NCBI RefSeq assembly: GCF_001680005.1
Contig: NC_033565.1
Coordinates: 1,283,501 to 1,347,500, forward strand
Reading direction: 5' to 3'
DNA length: 64,000 bases
DNA from: Plasmodium coatneyi
Lineage: Eukaryota > Apicomplexa > Aconoidasida > Haemosporida > Plasmodiidae
The notes under the pieces were generated by a model. That model was not told the origin of the DNA, ran no database searches, and saw only the letters and a program-made list of their open reading frames with translations. This document shows, piece after piece, positions 20,103 through 31,800 of the stretch. The stretch's first letter is position 1; every line of letters starts with the position of its first letter. The position numbers and the translations under genes were made by a program.

Positions 20103-20477
20103 ATGGGGGTGAAGAGATGTCCGCTTTTGACCGACCTACACAGCTGTGCTTTCCTATGTTCAACCTCCATCGAACGTATGAGCAGGTATTTATGTGTTCC
20201 CGTCTCTGTGCTAAGGACAGATAAACTCCACCCACCCCTCAGGGTTACCTTTGCACCCCCGGTACGGAAAACAGTACACCTAGGAGGGATGCTCCACTGT
20301 TTCTATTGCAACCACGTGGTCACTGCTAACGTCGGCACTACTTTCAGCGCGTTCATTCTTTCCCTTAGCGGCGTGAAGAAGACCTCCTGGTGGAGGACAT
20401 TCTACATTTCTGTTCCCTCCGATGTTCCCTTCTCAGTTTTTTTGTACCACGTCTTAACGGGGGAAAGACCTAAATAA
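20103..20477 (+). CDS. Possible small ORF, unproven
   Basis: An open frame of 124 codons from an ATG at 20103, extended upstream without ATG to about 20025. It ends in a region of mixed hydrophobic/polar character (TTFSAFILSLSGVKKTSWW, then FYISVPSDVPFSVFLYHVL) that looks more like a beta-rich domain than random translation. A second open frame at about 19653-19787 (LLVQILRVALSDL) could be an upstream exon, with donor AAG|gtttct and an acceptor near 20056, but no ATG starts it. No family is recognised; a C2-like fold is only an impression. It may be spurious. Confidence 0.2.
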   Translation: MGVKRCPLLTDLHSCAFLCSTSIERMSRYLCVPVSVLRTDKLHPPLRVTFAPPVRKTVHLGGMLHCFYCNHVVTANVGTTFSAFILSLSGVKKTSWWRTFYISVPSDVPFSVFLYHVLTGERPK

Positions 20478-20983
20478 ACCAATTGAAGTGCCAAAAAATG
20501 GGGAACAATGACATGGAGTTAGTTCCCATCCGTCTCATCGTCCGTCTCTGAATTGAAAAATGAGGAATGGTGAACACGTTTTTATTGGCCACCTGGGGGG
20601 AGGGAAGAGGTGTATGTACGCCTCCCCGTGACAGGGTGTGCCTCCGCGAATGATCATTCGAGGGGATTTTACTCTTCTATCTGGTAAGAAAATTAAAAAA
20701 ATAAATAAATAAAAGAGGATGGTCTTAGCTGCCGTTATGTAACGCTTGTTCCTTCTTCCGTTCGGAATGGTATGCCGAGTTGTGTTTCCTTTGTGCGTTT
20801 GTCTAGAGACTTTTTTTTTTTTTTGTTTAATAAACGAAAGAACGACCCCTTATTGCTATAGTTGTGCCTTTGACAGTTTGTTTTGCAAGCAGCCAGTTGG
20901 CAACGCACCGCCGTAAGTTTGTAACGCCACCCTTAGCTGTATCACCCCACCTTGTGTTGCCCCCCTCTTGGAGGAGAAACAAA

Positions 20984-22918
20984 ATGGGACCCCAGTTCAA
21001 TCCCTTCGCTTCACCACAAACGGTGATTGAGGACTCCGTCAAAGGGGAAACGGATTATCTGAACAGAAAGTAAAAAGAAAAGATATTAATAAAAGGGGGG
21101 AAAAATATAAATGAGGAAAAGACGTCCAGATGGATCTCTGTCCCTTTGGGGTGTTTTCCCTTCACCCCACTTAACGTCGTTGTAGCGGCTGTGTATGTAA
21201 TGCCGCAGGGTTTTCCACTCCGGTGTTGCTTCTACGAATTGTGTGGATTCACCGTTACTTCTACCTGCACTCCTTTCCGCTTAAAGTGAAACGCTAGAAA
21301 ATTACCTGAGTCTGTACGATGAACCCATGAAGGGGGGACTCAACAGAGTAAAGGCAGACATCCAACTGAAGGACGATTCAGGTTGCATGGATTCGATCAT
21401 ATTCAACGACATGGCAATGGGGGACGAGAACTACAGTGTGCTAGACAATGCGGATGGGAGTTCCCTCCAAAGTTTTCCCGACTCCGGGTAACTTATTAAA
21501 GATGACAATATCATATACATTTTCGCTTGTTCCGTAATTATAACTGGGGTTGCACTTGTAGAAGGTCCCTTTCCCCTTCGCAGAGATGGCAGTCTGAGCG
21601 TCACGGGTGGCAGCAGGACACCCTTCCAGGAGCGCAGGTAGGACACGCCGGTCAGGTGGCATTTGTCTCACTGCCAGTTGACCGCATCATCGCATGATCG
21701 TGTGGCTGCTGATCCCACCCCCATGTACCCCCCTTTCAAAGCGGCGAAGACGCGAAGCGCACACCAGAAATGGAACTTGTTCTGGAAGACAACTTCGAGT
21801 AGGGTATTTTATAAGGACCCCTCTCCCGTGGGGAAGGAGGGCTACCGTGTCAATTCCACCACCTTGTGGTTTTACCGCTCCTTCTCCCTTTTCCAGCAGA
21901 GCCCGACGCAGTGACAGCCTTTTCGAGGTGCACAATTTCACGGAGGGCCAGAGTGGGCAGTTGGTTGAGACACCAGTCAGACATTTAGAAAGAGAAAAGG
22001 ATGACTCTCCCAAAGGTGTCGAGATTAAGTCAGTTGGTCAGCTGGATGATCTTAACACCCTTTGTGACGTCCGCCAATTTATTCATCCAAAGAAGAACGC
22101 TTTTAGGTGAGCCACGGGTTCGTGCGATAACTCCAATGAACCGTGCTGAATCTGGAATAGCAGTTCTGCAAAAAGCGCCACATTTCCTCCCCCTGCAGTG
22201 GTGCACGTGAAGAGGTGAGCCAAAAGGACGACCCCCAGCAAGGCAAGCCCGACAGTCAAGGTAAGCACGAAGGAGGGATACACAGCATAACCGATTCATG
22301 ACCTAATCGATTTATAACCTAACCGATTGGAGGTTCACCCTGTGCACCCCCCTCCCTTAGCAGCCTTGCAGAGCGAAATGCCCTACGACGAGTGCACCCT
22401 GACGAACGGCTTCTTCGACACGATAGAGAATATAAACACCAAGGTGGTGGAAAAGTACAAGAACTTAAAAGGAGTGTCCGAAAGTCTAATAGGGATTGTT
22501 AAGAAGTCTGACTTCGAGCATAGGATAGACGAACTGCTCAGATACAGCGACAGAAACTCTGTGCTCATCGAGGAGTTCCGCAAGCAGAGCGAGGAGTGCA
22601 TTCGGCGGTGCCGCAAGTTTGAGACGTCCTCTGAGCAGGTAAGGGGGGTGATCACCTGGTTCGGTTGCGTTCTTCAGTTGCGTTTTTCAGCGGCGTTCCT
22701 CAGTCGCTTCCTTTTGTTGTCTTCTTTTCCGTTATCCTTCCCCATTTGGCTGTTTTTTCCCCCCACCTACCATACCACAGCTCGTCGGAGAATGCATCGA
22801 AACCCTTGCAAACAGCAGCATCTGTTACGCAGAGTGGGTGTGTCTGCACGCACGCAAGGTGGACCCATTGGAGGTGGTGCTGTCCGACATGCAGGAGTTC
22901 GTCCACGCGAACGAATAA
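20984..22918 (+). CDS. Conserved protein of unknown function (8 exons)
   Basis: Exons: 20984-21069, 21287-21487, 21584-21637, 21742-21798, 21897-22106, 22199-22260, 22361-22638, 22781-22918. Joined they give an unbroken 361-residue protein from MGPQFNPFASPQ to FVHANE. Every junction keeps frame (phases 2,2,2,2,2,1,0), which supports the model. The first two thirds are acidic and hydrophilic. The last third, about residues 230-330, is predicted helical and probably coiled coil (NTKVVEKYKNLKGVSESL, RIDELLRYSDRNSVLIEEF, then ECIRRCRKF). No signal peptide, membrane segment or known domain was recognised. Acceptors before exons 2 and 4 are AAG; those before exons 5 and 7 are tandem NAGNAG sites, so one residue could vary. 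Exons 3 and 4 are only 54 and 57 nt. It converges on the AsnRS gene with 94 bp between stop codons. No function is proposed. Confidence 0.8.
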
Positions 22919-23012
22919 GACAAACGCCCTCGCGTAGTGGTTGGAAAAGTTATGAACACATGCAGAGAAGCAACGTCTCATGTGTGACTTTTTTTCGCTT
23001 GTCCAGTTTCCC

Positions 23013-25109
23013 CTACATGAAGAGCGAACCGGGGGAACGCGGAAAAGGAACGACGTCCCGTATATTACTCATGGAGGTGAGAAACATAAGAAGCCTATCT
23101 ATGCCAAGACCAAAACCCGCATGAGGGATATTACCATGACGACGAAGCTCCAAGTATGGTTCATACAATCGGAGATCCAGACGCTTCTCTTTCATCCTCC
23201 TCTCTAGTGTGTGTATCCTTATCTCCCTTTCTGATCCACCAACCACTTCTCCAACGTCCGGAAGGAGGATGTCCATACAAGCAACTGTTTTTCCATCCTG
23301 ATTTAGCGTCATGTAAAAAGGCTTCATGTCCTGTGGGTAGTTAATTACAACAACGGGGGAGCAAAAATGCACATCTGTTAAAAATTTCTGCTCCTCGAAT
23401 GTTAAGTCGGTTGTTCGTGGGGATAGTACATCTGTCTGAACCATGTGCTGCTTTATCACCTGAACGGCTTCATCGTATGTGATTACAACGAATGGTTTTT
23501 GCAAAACGTTCTGTAGCTTCTGCTTCAATGTCTGGTCATGGTGTTCATGCAGGTAGTTAACGTCCTCCGACTTGTGCAGGGCAAAATTTACCATCGCTTT
23601 AATGTACTCTTCCGCCAGGGATATAATGGAGGCCAAATTGGAGAAGGCCAATTCCACCTCCATCATGAGGAATTCGCTCAGGTGTCTTACCGTGTTGGAG
23701 TTTTCCGCCCGGAAGGACTGGTTAAGCGTGAACACGTCTCCCATGGAACAGCACAGACATTCTAGGGTTAGTTGGCTGGAGACGTTCAAATAGCACGGTT
23801 TTTTAAAAAAATCTCGGGAGAATGACAAAGGGGAGCTCCCTTCGTGGGGGTAATCATCCCCCTTGCATGCTTCATCAGTGCCGTATCCATCGTTACTACT
23901 TACATTGACGTGTTCACCGTTGCTGCTCTTGGACGGCGTGACGGTCTCCTTCTGGTTCCCCTGCAACATCAGCGTTGTTGCGTGAAATAACTTCCCTGCC
24001 CCTTCGCAGTCGTTGCTAGTCAGCACGGGTGTGTTGATATATGTGCAATTCTTCTCCCTCCAAAACTTAAACGTTTCTGTTATTATGTCGGACTTGAGTC
24101 TGAATACGCTGCTGTAGAGTTTGGTTCTCGCCCGGAGGTGGGGGAAGTTCCGCAGGTGTTCCTTCGTGTGGTACTTCTTAGCGATAGCGTAGTGCTTGCC
24201 AGGACCGGGGCGGACGCCATCATCCCCACCATCACATTTCTCCCTGTCACTACCACCACTTTTGTCCCTGTCGCTATAACCACGTTTCTCCTTGTCGTTG
24301 TCGATGCTTTTCTCCCTGTCGTTGTTGCTGCTTTTCTCCCCTTGGTCCACCCTCCCCAGGAGCTTCACGTAGTGCGCTTTCGTCGAATCCTCCACGCAAA
24401 GCTCCACCTGCTGCTTCTTCCCCAAGGAGCACTTCAGCTCCCCGAAGCACTCCACCGCATCATCCGTGAGCAACCGAGAAACTTCCCTGTAGTTGGGGAT
24501 ACTCGAGTCGATAACCACTTGTAGGTTTTTCACGTGGGATCCATCATTGACGTCAATAAAGGAGAAGCGATTTTTCCCAACTGTCCTGACCGACTTGACC
24601 CACCCGCAGATCGTATATTTTTTCCCTTCACTGTGCGTCACTTGGGCCCCAAGAATGTCTTTTATTTTTGTGCGTCCGTTTAGTTCGGGGTGTTGAAGAG
24701 AGGACGCACCGTCTAGGGGAGCTTTCCCAGATTGTTTCGCAGGGTGTTCCCCATCTTTGGTGACCCACTGAGAGCCGCTTTTCCCACTCAGTTTTGCGAA
24801 AAAGCATTTCCTCACTGGAGGTCTGCTCCAATCCAATGCCGTGTGTGTCCCCCTGGAGATGTACCAACTGTACTTCGTGCTATCCTTAAAAAGAAAAGCA
24901 CCTCTCATGAGTGCTGCTGTCCCCCCCTTTCTCCTTCCTACTGTTGTTGCTCTTCCTCCTTTTGGCAGTTGAAGTGGTGGCCCCCTCTGACCACACAACT
25001 GAAGAGTTGATGCACTCGACCCTATTCTTCCTTTACTCCTTTGTATACCCCTGGCAAGCAGCCCAAGGAGAGAGATGATGAGGGCCAGGTGGGAGAAAAC
25101 GATTCCCAT
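23013..25109 (-). CDS. Asparaginyl-tRNA synthetase, probably apicoplast-targeted
   Basis: Charges tRNA-Asn in an organelle. A single exon of 698 codons. The N-terminus MGIVFSHLALIISLLGLLAR is a hydrophobic leader followed by a Ser/Arg/Lys-rich segment, the bipartite pattern of apicoplast proteins. An OB-fold anticodon-binding domain lies at about residues 165-250 (ICGWVKSVRTVGKNRFSFID). It is followed by an insert of 8-residue units ending in DREK/DKEK/DRDK (24225-24345). The class II core follows: NTPVLTSNDCEGAGKLF, motif 2 FRAENSNTVRHLSEF with MMEVELAF, and motif 3 GFGLGIDRLLMFLTSMSNIR. The C-terminus RDVVPFPRSPGSLFM corresponds to the family's usual ending, so the enzyme is full length. 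AsnRS rather than AspRS is chosen from the SNIRDVVPFPR ending. The gene overlaps nothing; its stop lies 94 bp from that of the convergent neighbour. Confidence 0.92.
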   Translation of the reverse strand: MGIVFSHLALIISLLGLLARGIQRSKGRIGSSASTLQLCGQRGPPLQLPKGGRATTVGRRKGGTAALMRGAFLFKDSTKYSWYISRGTHTALDWSRPPVRKCFFAKLSGKSGSQWVTKDGEHPAKQSGKAPLDGASSLQHPELNGRTKIKDILGAQVTHSEGKKYTICGWVKSVRTVGKNRFSFIDVNDGSHVKNLQVVIDSSIPNYREVSRLLTDDAVECFGELKCSLGKKQQVELCVEDSTKAHYVKLLGRVDQGEKSSNNDREKSIDNDKEKRGYSDRDKSGGSDREKCDGGDDGVRPGPGKHYAIAKKYHTKEHLRNFPHLRARTKLYSSVFRLKSDIITETFKFWREKNCTYINTPVLTSNDCEGAGKLFHATTLMLQGNQKETVTPSKSSNGEHVNVSSNDGYGTDEACKGDDYPHEGSSPLSFSRDFFKKPCYLNVSSQLTLECLCCSMGDVFTLNQSFRAENSNTVRHLSEFLMMEVELAFSNLASIISLAEEYIKAMVNFALHKSEDVNYLHEHHDQTLKQKLQNVLQKPFVVITYDEAVQVIKQHMVQTDVLSPRTTDLTFEEQKFLTDVHFCSPVVVINYPQDMKPFYMTLNQDGKTVACMDILLPDVGEVVGGSEREIRIHTLERRMKEKRLDLRLYEPYLELRRHGNIPHAGFGLGIDRLLMFLTSMSNIRDVVPFPRSPGSLFM
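24225..24345 (-). repeat. 24-bp coding repeat in AsnRS
   Basis: About five imperfect 24-bp units encode variants of SNNDREKS (SIDNDKEK, GYSDRDKS, GGSDREKC). They form a charged loop between the OB domain and the class II catalytic core. Confidence 0.75.
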
Positions 25110-25639
25110 TAACCGCTTGGCATGGTACTCGGTTCAAGGTGTGGGGTGCTTGTGCTCAAAACGGTGTGCACGCATACTACACCACGTTTTGCTTAAGCTG
25201 TAGAAATGGGTACCCATTTAATGAGAGCCCTGCCGGCTAAGTGGATTTAGAACTAGTTTAGGCACACGTTCAGCGATCGATCGGTCGGTTGGGCTAATCC
25301 AGCCAACCGCGTGTGGGCTTCCTTTCTGTTCTTTTGGGTGCTCCAATGAAGGCAAAAATTAACCCCACATGTACAAAAAAAAAAAAAAAAAATACACAAA
25401 AAAATACCCCCCGAAAATGCATGTGCATACAACAAAATTATGAACAAGTCATATAACTAGCTATTTTTATTTAACAAAAAAAAAAAAAAAAAAAAAAAGA
25501 GCAAAATGCACAAAATGAACAAAAAAAGCTAGCTACAACATTTTGCACTTCTTTGGGTGGAAGAAAAAACAATGCCGCTTTGGGCCCCTCGGGGGGAAAA
25601 TGCCCCACACTGGTGCACCAACAAGTGTACCTTGCGATC
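25110..25639. other. Intergenic region between AsnRS and EME1-like genes
   Basis: Both flanking genes are on the minus strand. The spacer contains two A-tracts (near 25375-25391 and 25476-25498). Nothing else is recognisable. Confidence 0.6.
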
Positions 25640-26890
25640 CTACGAAACATAGTTGTCCGGATGCGCGTCGGGGGAGAACACGCGGAACACTTTGCGTGAG
25701 AGGGCTTTGCCCAGGCGTCGATCCCCGTAGGACGAACTGATGATAAAATCGCTTAAGCACTCTTCATCGTCTTTTTTTTTGAAGTGCATAATTAAGTCGA
25801 AGGGGGTGCTGAAAGCCTGGGCGATGTTTATAGAGGCATCTTCGGACAGGCCGTTGATTTGCATCAACTGGGAGACCCACGTGGAGAGATGTCTTCGTTC
25901 GGGCAGCGTCCCGGGGGGGGGCGGGCTCAACCTGTGCTGGTTAAATATATCCTCGTTCAACCGTTCCTCGTTCAACCGTTCCTCGTTCAACTGGGAAAGC
26001 TTCACCTGACTCAGCCCAGCAGGCTTCACCTTAAAATATGAGTTGACCTTCCTCACCTTGGACAGGTACAAATACTGGCAGCACTTGAAAATAAACTTGT
26101 GCAGGTATTTTTCGTTTTCCATTTCGATGGAATCCACTTGGTAACGAACAAGTAGTGTTGTGATGAGTCTATCGAGCATTTTTTCGTTTATCTTGGCGTG
26201 TTCTCCATCATGAGGGTTGGGTCCTCCCCCCTCAGGGATACTCCTATCGAAGGATTCACCTACCTCCCTATTGAAGTTGGTCCTGTTTATATACTCACGC
26301 ACCCCTATGAAGAGACAAATCACCTTAACGTGGTCATATGCTTTTTGTATCTTTTCTATTTTGCTCAAAATGGAGGTCCGTAGAAGCGGGTTTTCCTCCT
26401 CGATGTAAGGCTCATCGATAAGAACAAGTATTAACGCTAGTTGGAGGTCAGTCGGCGGGGGAGTCTCCTCCATTTGGTTGTATCCACTCAGGTCTACGTC
26501 GTCCACGCATCTTTCAGGTGGACCTTGTTGGTTCTTCCTTTCGTGATTTTTCATGAAGTGAGACTTGTAGGGAAAGTTTGTATAAATGTGGCAGGTGTGC
26601 TTCTCCAAAATGGGTGTCCTTCCCTCGCCATCCGTTTCGGAGTGGCCCTCTTCGAAGTCACCCCCCTGGAGCATTTTCCCATACTCCGTTTCGTTTTTGT
26701 CCTTTTCCTCCTCCTCCTTTAGGAGTGCCTGGAGCTCTGCGTGCACTCTTCCCCCCCGCAGGTCTTCGCTCAGCACAATTCTGATGTTTTCCATGGGGGG
26801 GCAATTAACTGTGTGCGTGCTGTGCAGGCGATTGTCGATGAATGGCGCGCTTTGCGGAGGGATGTACTCCAACGAAGGGGGGTTAAACAT
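25640..26890 (-). CDS. EME1-like subunit of a MUS81-type structure-specific endonuclease
   Basis: A single exon of 416 codons. Order of parts follows human EME1: a degenerate ERCC4 nuclease domain starting with ENIRIVLSEDLRGG (about residue 34), a beta strand LALILVLIDEP and helix near 160-200, an alternating segment RLITTLLVRYQVDSIEMENE (about 250), and a C-terminal helix-hairpin-helix WVSQLMQINGLSEDASINI then AFSTPFDLI. The end RRLGKALSRKVFRVFSPDA corresponds to the final RIGPELSRRIY segment of EME1. The ERCC4 catalytic GDXnERKXXXD motif is absent, as in EME1, the non-catalytic partner of MUS81. The inferred role is resolving branched DNA at stalled forks or recombination intermediates in the nucleus. 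A 15-bp repeat encodes LNEER units near 25950-25995. The alternative is another ERCC4/HhH protein of the XPF family. Confidence 0.75.
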   Translation of the reverse strand: MFNPPSLEYIPPQSAPFIDNRLHSTHTVNCPPMENIRIVLSEDLRGGRVHAELQALLKEEEEKDKNETEYGKMLQGGDFEEGHSETDGEGRTPILEKHTCHIYTNFPYKSHFMKNHERKNQQGPPERCVDDVDLSGYNQMEETPPPTDLQLALILVLIDEPYIEEENPLLRTSILSKIEKIQKAYDHVKVICLFIGVREYINRTNFNREVGESFDRSIPEGGGPNPHDGEHAKINEKMLDRLITTLLVRYQVDSIEMENEKYLHKFIFKCCQYLYLSKVRKVNSYFKVKPAGLSQVKLSQLNEERLNEERLNEDIFNQHRLSPPPPGTLPERRHLSTWVSQLMQINGLSEDASINIAQAFSTPFDLIMHFKKKDDEECLSDFIISSSYGDRRLGKALSRKVFRVFSPDAHPDNYVS

Positions 26891-28801
26891 TTCGCGGTGG
26901 ACGGGAAGTGGTAATCTGTTCGCGTTTCTCCCCGTTTGCTCCCCACATTTTTTTTTTTTTTTTTTTTTTTTTTTTCGCAGTAGGAGCCCCCCCGTCTGTT
27001 ACTTCAATGCATGTGGCGGGTCTTCCTTCTCGTTCGCTGGTCAGGCCTCACCCCTTTTTAATTTGTCCCAGTGAGTGAAATGGTGCATCAACTAGGTGTG
27101 CTTGCCTTCGTGTGTGCACCTTGATGGGGGGGTATAGTGTAAATGGGAAAAGGAAGGCGAACGGAGCGGAGGTTACCCATTAGGATTACCCGTGAGAGGG
27201 TCACCTCACTCTCGTGATGAGATCATACAGCAGAGCTATCCCCACCGTTGTGCTTCACTTATCCCGCGGTTAGACCTGTGAGTCTGTCCCGAGTACATAT
27301 GTTACGTTGGGACCTCACATGTAACAGCGGCAGCGAACGCGCAAGGAATTGAACGAACTGGAGTATGGAGCGACCACATGGTGACATCAAAGGAGGGTAC
27401 CCACCCTAACACCATTTGATTAAACCTTTTTTTTTTTTTTTTTTTTTTTTTCGTGAAGAGCGAAATTGTGGAGAGGGGAAATGCTGATGGAGTTGCCTGG
27501 CCCGTTACCGCATACAGGTATGTACATTTAAAGAAAGGGAAATGGAATAAGTTGGGAAAAGAAAAGAAGGGCGTCAGGGAAGGGTGGTGGCCTCTCCCTC
27601 TCATGCTCTGCTTCGTCTGGGTTGATACCAACCGGAAATGACTCTGCTATGTCTCGATCTGATGCGAACCGCACGGTGAAAAGAAAGAAGAGAAAAAGAA
27701 CGCCACGTGGAACAAAACCTCCTCGTTCTTCCTAACAAATCAGGGGTGTACCTTACCCGTTCAAGCATCGACCCTTTCGCGTGATCCACCTTATGTCCGC
27801 TGCCCGCAAACCGTTGGGGTTTTCTTCTTCTCTTCCCCGTGGGGCTACTCCATCATCCATGGGGGAATGTAGTGCCCCAACAGCCTACCATGTTGCCACA
27901 ACAACTGGATCATTCATTCATGTAGGGAAAAAAAAAAAAAAAAAAAAGCTACATTATCGTTAATTTTTTCATACCCGAAAAGGCGTATGTACAATTCTGC
28001 ATGGGGGGATGATTCTCCAGAATTGTATTCAAAATGGGAGCGCCCCCCCCGCGGTGGGCGATACAGAAAAAAAAAAAAAAAAAAGCAATTTAAAAAAAAG
28101 TATCGCTGCTACTACGTATATAAGCGGACGCGAACAGAAGCATGAAAAAAAAAAAAAAAAAAAAAAAAATTGATCTACAACTACAAGTGGATTTTCTTTT
28201 TTTTTCGTATTATGTTTTGTGACATGGTTTATTCATTATAACCTGTTTAGAGCGCATGTACTATACTTGGTATATGTACTTGCTTGCTTGCGTGAAGGTA
28301 TTTTCTGCGCTGCATCGTTTGGGATGTTGCGGGCAGTTGGTATGTAATTTCCTGCGCGCACCGCGAGGGTAATAAATCGGTATGTAATGGGGACATACAG
28401 AGTTATTCTTATTTGTATGAACACGCGTTAACGAGGGGGGAGTGGCTTTTGTTGTTTTGTTCACCACGCACTCTCTAGGTGACCCTGCTTGTGCAGGGAG
28501 AAACGGTGGCCACTGCATAATTTTTGCATCAATTTTGCATTTTTTTCCCCCTTTTGCTACTACCAGTTGAGATTGGCCGTCCCCCTGTGGCAGTCCCAAC
28601 GGAGGAAAGTCTCCCCCCCTAGTGGAGACAAAACGTTAAAAGGGTTAAAGGGGCAGAGACGCATTTAGGCACCACCCCAGGTGAACCTACATGGATGCAC
28701 GGTCTACGCGGGTTGTGTTTCACACGTACTCTGAACTGAGTCTACGCCATTCTGAGGAATCCACTCCATGGTGAGGAGTCCCCCCTCCGTTTAGACCCAC
28801 C
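26891..28801. other. Divergent intergenic region upstream of RPA1
   Basis: A 1.9-kb region between divergent starts, expected to hold both promoters. It contains T-tracts at about 26950-26975 and 27427-27451, A-tracts near 27928-27946, 28068-28084 and 28146-28168, and a relatively GC-rich, non-repetitive part at 27100-27400. No ORF of convincing composition and no recognisable RNA gene was found. Confidence 0.6.
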
Positions 28802-31800
28802 ATGTATGACATAAACAAGGTGGTGAGTGTGGAGGTGAGGAGCGCAGAGTTGGACGTGCTGAACAGCGAAGAGCTAAAGAAAATTTCTATGGGCAAGTAC
28901 GAGAATGAATTGCTAGAATATGAGAGAACGCACTCCAGTGGGGTTACCTCCACAATATATTTCGACCCCAAGTATGGCACAGTAGATTACAGGCAAATCT
29001 GTAGCATCTGTTTCGAGAAACACGAAAACTGTGTTGGACATATAGGGCATTTGGAGTTTACCTTGCCTTTATTTAACCCCCTTTTTTACAAAGATTTGTG
29101 TGATTTACTTGCATTAGTTTGTTTCAACTGTTACCATGTGTGTTGTTCTGAGGATACCATTTTTCTGTTAAAGCATATTTACCAGCTGAGGGCTCTGAAC
29201 GAGATAGAGAGCTCCAATGGGATCGTCTGCAAGAGGAACTACGATAAGGAATACGTCATTGGGAAAATTGAAAAGCTGTATAGGAGGATTTGCGAACAGG
29301 AGGGGCTCGGCTGCTCGGGGGAGGTGGACACAACTAACTGTGCCAATAATACAGACGGTCACAACTATGACAATGGAACAGACGGGAAGAACCACACCCA
29401 TTTAGACGACGCACCAAACAGCGCAGAGGAAGCTGAGGGAACACACCAGAAGGAGAACGATAACCCAGTTAACTTCAAAAAGATGAAGGAGAAAATTAAA
29501 AAGTTCAATTTCGACGCAACGAAGCTGGCCTTCCAGTCGAACTACAACTACGAGCAGTACTTACAGCTGATCAAGACGCTCAAGGTACTAATGAAAAGGA
29601 ATGAGCGGTGTCCTTCTTGCAAATTTAGGAGAAACATATCAACGAGGATGTCCCAGAAGAGGGACACAGTAAATTTCGTGGGACTATACCTGCAGAACTC
29701 ATTTCTGAAAAAGTATATGAAGGAATGGAAGAAACGGGGGCAGGGGGAAGGCCCCCCCGTGGTTGGGGAGGAGGACCTGGAGGAGATGGTGGATCGGGAG
29801 GAGGACGGAGAGGGCATCACTACAAATGGTGATGACTCTGCCAACGTTGGTCATGACGCTCATTACACGGTTGATGCGGATGATGCAGGTGATGCTTTTT
29901 CAGTCGTTGCTGATGAAGGGACGCCCCCCAGGGAGAGCTTCCCCGAAATGGTGCACAACTACAAGAAGCAGAACGTGAAGGAGAAGAGCACCGTGAGGCT
30001 GTTCAGTTTCCAACTGATCGACCTACTAGAAAAAATTTTCAAAAAAAACGACAGAGAAATTATGACTCTGTTGTATCCATTCACAAGGAGGGATGGACAC
30101 AAAGTGTTCTTCCTGCACGACATGGGGATCAGTGCAAACAGATTCCGCGTGAAGATGAGAGGAACACACAAAAAGACGAAAATGATTACCGTGTTGAATA
30201 AGTTCAACGCGCTACTTACCTTATGTATTAGTGCCAAGAAGGAAATCGACTTCGACGACCTTCTCGAAAAAAACAAGAGAGAGCTCCAATTATACAAAGA
30301 AATGTTCTCTCTATTCTCCATCCGAGTGAAGTACAAGTTCAACACTGACATAATGGATGACGATACTGAGATGACCAAAGTGGACTTCCTAAAGAGTTAT
30401 GATCTGATTTATAGAAACAAAAGTGCATATATTAACATCCTTTTTAGTAACTTACAAGTGGCAGTGAACAGTTTTTGCGACGGCGCATTTGCTGCACATT
30501 TGCCAACTGGAAAACTGTCTAACCAGGGATTGAGGGAAATACTAGATAAGAAGGAAGGACTTTTACGAAAAAACATCATGGGGAAGAGAGTGAACAACTG
30601 TGCTCGTACGGTCATTTCGCCTGATACGTTTATAGAGACGAACCAGATTGGGGTGCCACTTGAATTTGCAAAAAAACTAACCATGGATGAGTGCATTACT
30701 GAGAATAATTTAGATTATGTGAAGCGACTCATTCTGAATGGGCCCGATATCTACCCTGGTGCGTTAAGTTATAGAGACGCCAGGGGAAATGTTTTCAAAC
30801 TCCCCAATGAGTATGAAAAGAGGGAAAATTTTGTAAAGCAACTCGAAAAGATGGACTTAAAAAAGCAAAGCGCAACGATTGTATTGCATAGACATGCCCG
30901 AGATGGAGACATCGTTATTATGAACAGACAACCAACCTTACATAAATTTTCAATCATGGCACATTATATGAAAATTTTCCAAAGGGAGAAAGTATTCCGT
31001 CTGAATTATGTAAACTGTAGTTCTTACAATGCAGACTTCGATGGGGATGAAATGAACCTCCACTTGTTGCAGACACCACATGCCAGATCGGAGGCAACAC
31101 ACCTAATGAATAGTGATTTTCTCTTTACCAGTTTTAAGGACGGTTCTCCTTTGAGAGGACTAGCACAGGACTTCATCCTGGGAGGACTCCACTTGACTTC
31201 TCTAGAGACGTTCCTTAACTACGATGAGTACTGCAACCTTCTGCAGTGTGCCCTAAACTGTTTGCTCTCCAAGAAGGACTGCTTCTTCTTTGAGAAGGGT
31301 CGTCCCACGCAGGGGGAAAACACCAACACGGATAAAAACACCAATAGGGGTGAAAACACCAATTCGGGTGATGACTCCCCTGGAAGGAAGAGGCAATCTA
31401 CGCAACCTAGGCAAACCACGTGGAAGATACGAAATCACAGTTATCTGGACCCCTACGCTGTGGTGCTGAACAGAACCCACTTTACCATCGTGACGGAGGA
31501 GCCAACCATCCTCTTCCCACGTAAACTCTGGACAGGAAAGCAACTAATAACGAGCATACTAAAAACCATAATAGATAAAGTTGCCATAGAGACGTACAAC
31601 CAAAGGAGGGATAACGAATTTATGCAAAACTACAAAGGGATCAACTACTACGCGAAAGCCAAGACAGATCCATCCCTGTGGTCCTTTGATCCAATAAACG
31701 AGTCGGAAGTAATTATAAAAAATTCGGAGCTCCTCCAAGGAGTGTTAGATAAACTCCATTTCGGGGCAAGCTCCAACAGTTTCGTACATCTATGCTATGA

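Larger units (their letters stand above)
19122..20983. other. Divergent intergenic region upstream of PI4K
   Basis: Separates divergent genes. It holds a 43-bp tandem array with a palindromic core (19340-19510), a 29-T run at 19998-20026 and an open frame at 20025-20477 listed separately. Frames at 19640-19790 are also open and GC-rich, but no ATG begins them. Promoters for both flanking genes should lie here. Confidence 0.6.

Noticed and set aside
27211..27300. Possible box C/D snoRNA (GTGATGA near 27214)
   Set aside because: No CTGA D box at a suitable distance and no terminal stem was seen.
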